DNA of 64,000 nucleotides from Chryseobacterium glaciei (GTDB lineage Bacteria > Bacteroidota > Bacteroidia > Flavobacteriales > Weeksellaceae). Location of the stretch: positions 3,915,001-3,979,000 of the forward strand of contig NZ_CP015199.1 in NCBI RefSeq assembly GCF_001648155.1, in the 5' to 3' direction. Made by a program: the position numbers and the translations under genes. Under the pieces are notes generated by a model. That model saw nothing but the letters and a program-made list of their open reading frames with translations, did not search any database and had not been told where the DNA came from. Within the stretch, counting starts at the first letter, position 1, and every line of letters starts with the position of its first letter. Shown piece by piece: positions 60,367-64,000 of the stretch.

Positions 60367-62211
60367 GTGAAAATTGATAATAAAAGAAAATACTTAAGTT
60401 TTCTAAAATTCAAAAGAGATTTTCAAAAATATGGACTTGAAAAAGTAAGAAGTTATGAACTGATTCTTCATTGGTTAAATAACAGGTTAAGCCGTAGTCA
60501 GTTTCTTGTTCTTTCGGGTGTTATTGTAGGTTGCAGTGCAGGTTTGGCGGGGGTTATACTGAAAACTCTTGTTCACCATATTCATAATTTTATTACGACT
60601 AAAGTTCATTTTGAATATCAGATATTATTCTACGTTGTTTTTCCTTTTTTAGGAATTGTTCTTACGACAAGCATTGTTCTTACGCTTTTTAAAGGTCAGG
60701 ACAGAAAAGGAATTGGTGCCATTTTATACGAAATTGCTCAGAATTCGAGTATCGTTTCTTCTGTTAAAATGTATTCTCAAATCGTTCAAAGCGCAATTAC
60801 AGTTGGGCTTGGAGGTTCTGCTGGATTGGAAAGTCCAATAGCAGTTACCGGGGCTGCGATCGGATCAAATTTTGCTCAAACCTATCGACTAAGCTATAAA
60901 GAACGTACGTTATTGCTAGCTGCGGGAGCAACAGCAGGTATCGCATCAGCTTTTAACGCGCCGATTGCAGGAATTATGTTTGCTTTTGAAATTTTACTGA
61001 CAGGAGTTGTCTTCACAGATTTTATTCCTTTGGTTGTTGCAGCGGTTTGCGGAAGTCTTTTATCGAGAATTTTACTTCAGGAAGATATTCTTTTCAGATT
61101 TTATACGAGAGAACCTTTTAATTATAAAAATGTTCCTTATTACCTTATTTTAGGGATTGCAACGGGATTGTACGCACGATATTTTGTAATTGTCTCTCAA
61201 AAAGTTGAACATTTTATAAAAGGTTTAAATATGTCTCGCCTACGAAAAGCAATGTTTGGTGGGGCGGTTTTGTCATTGCTTTGTGTGCTTTTTCCACCGT
61301 TATTTGGGGAAGGTTATGATACGGTGAAGGCTTTTACGAATGGAAATACCCATTCAATTATTGAAAACAGTTTTTTTAGATATTTTGAAATTAAGGAATG
61401 GACGGTCATTATATTTTTGGTGTTGGTTTGTCTGTTAAAGGCTTTTGCCACGTCTTTTACCATTTTCAGTGGGGGTAATGGCGGTAATTTTGCGCCTTCA
61501 CTTTTTGCAGGAGGTACGGTTGGATATTTATTTGCTTTGATTTGCCAGCATCTTGGATTTTCGGATGTCCCGGTAACTAATCTAGTTCTTGTAGGAATGG
61601 CAGGTGCGATGAGCGGCGTATTATATGCACCGCTTACGGCAATATTTCTAATCGCGGAATCGAGTTTTGGGTATGATCTTTTTATTCCTTTAATGATTGT
61701 TTCCATCATGTCATACCTCATTGCCAAATGGTTTTCTCCAATTTCTCCTGAATTAAAATCATTAGCAGATCAAGGAAAAATTTTCACGAATAAGCATGAT
61801 AAGAATTTATTGTTTTCATTAAAAACAGAAGATTTTATCGACAGGTTTTCAGAAACGGTGAATGAAAATGCCTCAATAGCAGATTTATTTGAGCTTGTAA
61901 AAGATGGAACTAAAAATATTTTCGGAGTTGTTGATGATGCTAAAACATTACGCGGAATCCTTACAATAGATGATGTACGCCCGTTTTTGTTTTCGGATAC
62001 AGATACTTCGGCAAGTATTATTAAAATTATGAAAGCTCCTCCAGCGATTATTCATCAGGAAGATAAGCCTTTAGAAATTCTTCAGATATTCGATGATACT
62101 GGTGTTTGGAATCTTCCGGTTGTAGATCAGAACAATAAATTTGTAGGATTTATTTCAAAATCATCTATATTAATGAGTTACAGGCAGCTTTTGAAAGACT
62201 ATTCTGATTAA
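60367..62211 (+). CDS. ClC-family chloride channel/transporter with CBS pair
   Basis: The 614-residue protein starts with GTG at 60367 and has about 10-12 membrane helices (about residues 45-460). ClC signatures are GLGGSAGLESPIAV (usual GxGxEGP; here the Pro-adjacent Glu is followed by Ser) and GGNGGNFAPSLFAGG (GxFxP). Two CBS domains (about 490-545 and 555-610, IDDVRPFLFS; VWNLPVVDQNNKFVGFIS) follow. ClC proteins move chloride, some in exchange for protons; the gating Glu is present in the GLES sequence. Confidence 0.93.
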   Translation: MKIDNKRKYLSFLKFKRDFQKYGLEKVRSYELILHWLNNRLSRSQFLVLSGVIVGCSAGLAGVILKTLVHHIHNFITTKVHFEYQILFYVVFPFLGIVLTTSIVLTLFKGQDRKGIGAILYEIAQNSSIVSSVKMYSQIVQSAITVGLGGSAGLESPIAVTGAAIGSNFAQTYRLSYKERTLLLAAGATAGIASAFNAPIAGIMFAFEILLTGVVFTDFIPLVVAAVCGSLLSRILLQEDILFRFYTREPFNYKNVPYYLILGIATGLYARYFVIVSQKVEHFIKGLNMSRLRKAMFGGAVLSLLCVLFPPLFGEGYDTVKAFTNGNTHSIIENSFFRYFEIKEWTVIIFLVLVCLLKAFATSFTIFSGGNGGNFAPSLFAGGTVGYLFALICQHLGFSDVPVTNLVLVGMAGAMSGVLYAPLTAIFLIAESSFGYDLFIPLMIVSIMSYLIAKWFSPISPELKSLADQGKIFTNKHDKNLLFSLKTEDFIDRFSETVNENASIADLFELVKDGTKNIFGVVDDAKTLRGILTIDDVRPFLFSDTDTSASIIKIMKAPPAIIHQEDKPLEILQIFDDTGVWNLPVVDQNNKFVGFISKSSILMSYRQLLKDYSD

Positions 62212-62292
62212 TAAAATTAATTTTTTAACGGAAAATTATTAATAGTTTCTTTTTTATTATTACTTTTTTAAACAGGCTCTAAGAAAATAATG

Positions 62293-62322
62293 AAAAAAGC
62301 AGAGATTAATTCTCTGCTTTTT
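62293..62322. terminator. Bidirectional terminator hairpin
   Basis: AAAAGCAGAGA (62295-62305) and TCTCTGCTTTT (62311-62321) form a perfect stem that overlaps the last codons of the minus-strand MFS gene and ends the plus-strand ClC gene. Confidence 0.8.
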
Positions 62323-63514
62323 CTTTTTTCAATGTTTTACTCATAATAAGAATAATGCCGAAAAGTAAAGAGGCAATAATCAAGTATCGCCATCCCAGAT
62401 CTTTTTGTTCGCTTACGTTTCCGCTTACTGAAATAATAAAGCTGGTAAGGGAAGTAATGATATAGACCAATCCACCCATTAATCCGCCTGCTGTTCCTGC
62501 ATTCTTAGGGAAATACAACATACTTGTCGTGAAAAATGAGGTAAATAAGATTCCCGAACAAATATGGATGAAAAATGCAAAAGGAATCGTAATGTAAAGA
62601 CTCTGTGCAAAGTAACTTACTGCAATTAAACTAGCAATTAAAACCAATTGTATAATAACAGGCTGTAAAATACGAGAATTAAAACCTAACGAAATTCTCT
62701 TTTTTCCAATAAATCCACCAATCATCCATGAAAATCCTAAAATCAAAGTACAATATCCAATGACAACCGGAGTGAAATGAAAAGTATTTTCAATAATAAA
62801 AGGCCCCGTAATATTAAACAACATGACAATCGAATAACTTAATCCCAAAATAAAGATACCCAACATGAATATGCGGTTCTTCAGCATCATTTGATAAAGT
62901 TTAATGTTTTCTGAAAAACTGACTTTCTTCTTTTCGGGTAAACTTTCACCACTAAAGAATAATTCAAAAATAAATATTGCTCCTGCGTAGAAAGCAAGGA
63001 AATAAAAATTCGCATGCCAGTTAAACAATTTTTCAAGATAACCGCCAAGAAACGGTGCCAAAATAGGTCCACAAGACCAGACAATTGTGAAATAACTTAA
63101 ATAATGTTTCACTTTTTCAGCGTCATAAATATCTACAAAAATAGCGCGGGTCGCAACTACCAGAACAGAAACAGCTGCTCCTTGAAGGATTCGGAGAAGA
63201 CAGATTAAGAAAATACTATCTGTCATTGTGATCAAAAGACTGCTGATGATCAAAAAGAATAGTGCCACTAATTTAGGTCGGTAACGTCCAATATTATCCA
63301 GAATATTTCCTACAAATAACTGACAGATCCCATAACTCAGTAAATAAGATGTTAGTGTAATTTGGATATCCTTTTCCGAAACCTGCATTCCTTTGGCCAT
63401 CGATGGAAATGAAGGTAAATAAATATCCGTCACGAACCCCGAAAGCGGGATTGATATAAAGGCCATTATCGTAACTAATCTGATACGTTTTTCAGATGCT
63501 TCTTTCAACAACAT
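62306..63514 (-). CDS. MFS drug exporter (Bcr/CflA group)
   Basis: The 402-residue protein has 12 predicted transmembrane helices and the Bcr/CflA opening GFVTDIYLPSFPSMAKGMQV, with motif A-like GNILDNIGRYRPKLV between TM2 and TM3 and RILQGAAVSVLVVATRAIFVD in TM4. Family members export drugs or sugars by proton antiport. It lies 90 bp downstream of an AraC gene on the same strand, which may regulate it. Confidence 0.9.
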   Translation of the reverse strand: MLLKEASEKRIRLVTIMAFISIPLSGFVTDIYLPSFPSMAKGMQVSEKDIQITLTSYLLSYGICQLFVGNILDNIGRYRPKLVALFFLIISSLLITMTDSIFLICLLRILQGAAVSVLVVATRAIFVDIYDAEKVKHYLSYFTIVWSCGPILAPFLGGYLEKLFNWHANFYFLAFYAGAIFIFELFFSGESLPEKKKVSFSENIKLYQMMLKNRIFMLGIFILGLSYSIVMLFNITGPFIIENTFHFTPVVIGYCTLILGFSWMIGGFIGKKRISLGFNSRILQPVIIQLVLIASLIAVSYFAQSLYITIPFAFFIHICSGILFTSFFTTSMLYFPKNAGTAGGLMGGLVYIITSLTSFIISVSGNVSEQKDLGWRYLIIASLLFGIILIMSKTLKKEKAEN

Positions 63515-63604
63515 GTTTATTCATTTTTTAACGATACAAAAATAGAGAAAGTATCATTAATATGAATTTTAAAAGACAAAGTAAAAATTACAAAATTCAA
63601 AGAA

Positions 63605-64000
63605 TTAAACCATACTCTTAAATTTAAGTGGAGAAGTATTAGCGTGCTTTTTAAAAAAATTATTAAAATGAGAAGGCTCATCGAATCCTAATGTGTAGCC
63701 GATTTCCGAAATATCCCAATTGGTATATTTTAATAGATTTTTAGATTCCTCAAACATTCTTTCTTTGATGATTTGAGTGGTTGTAAGATTGGCGACTGAT
63801 TTTACAGAAGAATTTAAATGATTCACATGCACGTTAAGATGCTCCGCAAAGTCAGAAGCTGTTTTTAATGATAGCGGATAAGCCGGAGAATCCAAAGGAA
63901 ACTGTTTGTTGAGAAGCTCATCAAACAATCGGTATAATCTAATGTTAGCGGGAAGCTCATTGGGGTCAATATCTTCCACACGGTTTTCTAAGGCAAGGTG
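63605..64000 (-). CDS. AraC-family regulator, 5' end outside window
   Basis: The frame is open from the window edge; the visible 132 residues end with an AraC HTH pair (ASDFAEHLNVHVNHLNSSVK; SEIGYTLGFDEPSHFNNFFKKH, end SPLKFKS). A GTG at 63979 lies in the frame but is unlikely to be the start because protein-like sequence (LALENRVED) continues upstream; normal family length is about 280-300. It is placed to regulate the MFS gene downstream. Confidence 0.8.
   Translation of the reverse strand, partial: HLALENRVEDIDPNELPANIRLYRLFDELLNKQFPLDSPAYPLSLKTASDFAEHLNVHVNHLNSSVKSVANLTTTQIIKERMFEESKNLLKYTNWDISEIGYTLGFDEPSHFNNFFKKHANTSPLKFKSMV

Overview
The window looks like chromosomal DNA of a Flavobacteriia-type Bacteroidota, most likely Chryseobacterium or a close relative. 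This is inferred from the low GC content, many short lipoprotein and secreted orphans with Bacteroidota-style signal peptides (often ending in AQ or SQ), a SusC/SusD pair run by an ECF sigma/FecR pair, weak Shine-Dalgarno sequences and many AraC-type regulators. I saw no rRNA, tRNA or CRISPR array.

Region 1 (1-12.0 kb) is an orphan-rich accessory segment. It holds several lipoproteins, an HExxH metallopeptidase, an Imm26-type immunity protein, and a five-gene minus-strand operon (6286-9770). That operon encodes an SPFH-SHOCT protein, a two-TM protein, a zinc-ribbon/TM/propeller-like protein and two small acidic proteins. A PH-like membrane protein and an SH3-like secreted protein follow.

Region 2 (12.0-29.4 kb) is patchy and partly decayed. 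It contains two copies of one IS-type end, IS3-family fragments, and broken copies of an AraC regulator, a TPR/hydrolase, an NmrA-type protein, DUF1569 and an old-yellow-enzyme gene. Intact genes are set among them: siderophore-interacting protein, DUF5700-like peptidase, Crp/Fnr-RibD_C-NmrA-SMR cassette, AraC plus SDR, a stand-alone KAS III, three tandem nearly identical cold-shock genes, and a TetR / (OYE fragment) / SDR / quinone-oxidoreductase cluster with two matching TetR-type palindromes.

Region 3 (29.4-37.5 kb) is a nutrient-acquisition locus on the minus strand: ECF sigma, FecR, STN-containing SusC, SusD and a calcineurin-like phosphoesterase. This suggests capture of a phospho-ester-containing ligand under trans-envelope control.

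Region 4 (37.6-46.6 kb) pairs a histidine kinase and NtrC-type sigma-54 activator with a divergent MacAB-TolC-like efflux operon (adaptor, ATPase, FtsX permease, TolC). The gap between them carries a repeated TGTCCG activator-site candidate and a -24/-12-like element.

Region 5 (46.6-64 kb) carries two secreted alpha/beta hydrolases around an AraC regulator, the oxidative pentose-phosphate operon gnd-zwf-pgl, a secreted RidA protein, a VOC protein, a MarR-UspA pair with palindromic sites, two secreted proteins sharing a C-terminal motif, a ClC-type channel with CBS domains, a Bcr/CflA-like MFS exporter, and an AraC regulator cut by the window edge.
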